From: Planctomycetota bacterium
GTDB lineage: Bacteria > Planctomycetota > PLA2
Assembly: GCA_023150495.1 (NCBI GenBank)
Contig: JAKLKT010000208.1
Coordinates: forward strand, 1 to 6,052
Length of the DNA: 6,052 nucleotides
Reading direction: 5' to 3'
Shown: positions 6,038 to 6,052 of the stretch, in pieces
Position numbering within the stretch: position 1 is the first letter of the stretch
How the letters are laid out: every line of letters starts with the position of its first letter
Translations under genes and position numbers: made by a program
The notes under the pieces: model-generated
What the model was told of the DNA's origin: nothing
Databases searched by the model: none
The model's input: only the letters and a program-made list of their open reading frames with translations

Positions 6038-6052
6038 TCGGCACATTGTAGA

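Overview
The window is very GC-rich throughout, about 70% by eye. It is densely coding, with short intergenic gaps and no RNA genes, CRISPR arrays or insertion sequences that I can recognise. The gene types are a giant TPR-CHAT protein, GspG-type pseudopilins with a prepilin signal, an ExbD/TolR-like exported protein, and a YdcF/ElyC-like DUF218 membrane protein. They suggest a diderm, GC-rich environmental bacterium such as Planctomycetota, Myxococcota or Acidobacteriota. Protein style leans slightly to Planctomycetota, but nothing here is decisive.

Layout. Bases 1-2901 (+) hold most of a large protein whose 5' end lies outside the window. It has nine indel-free 40-residue TPR units, then a helical and coiled-coil linker, then a C-terminal CHAT (caspase/separase-like) domain with an intact His/Cys pair. 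A short convergent spacer with a GC hairpin separates it from a DUF218 membrane protein (3805 down to 2963, -). A 77-base divergent spacer leads into a tight + strand cluster of three paralogous GspG-like small proteins (3883-4251, 4257-4613, 4657-5034). Only the third has the FTLIE-type prepilin signal. The first two keep the pseudopilin C-terminal domain but have a plain hydrophobic anchor instead. A second convergent spacer follows. The last gene (6023 down to 5142, -) encodes a signal-peptide-bearing protein that looks like two ExbD/TolR periplasmic domains in tandem without the usual membrane anchor.

How they might work together. The three pseudopilin paralogues probably form one operon connected with a type II secretion or type IV pilus-like assembly. 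The two signal-less members may be membrane-held partners or degenerate copies. The CHAT gene, DUF218 gene and ExbD-like gene are separate transcription units with no visible functional link to the pseudopilins. I see no recognised defence or mobile system. The most unusual items are the signal-less pseudopilin paralogues and the anchorless tandem ExbD-like protein.
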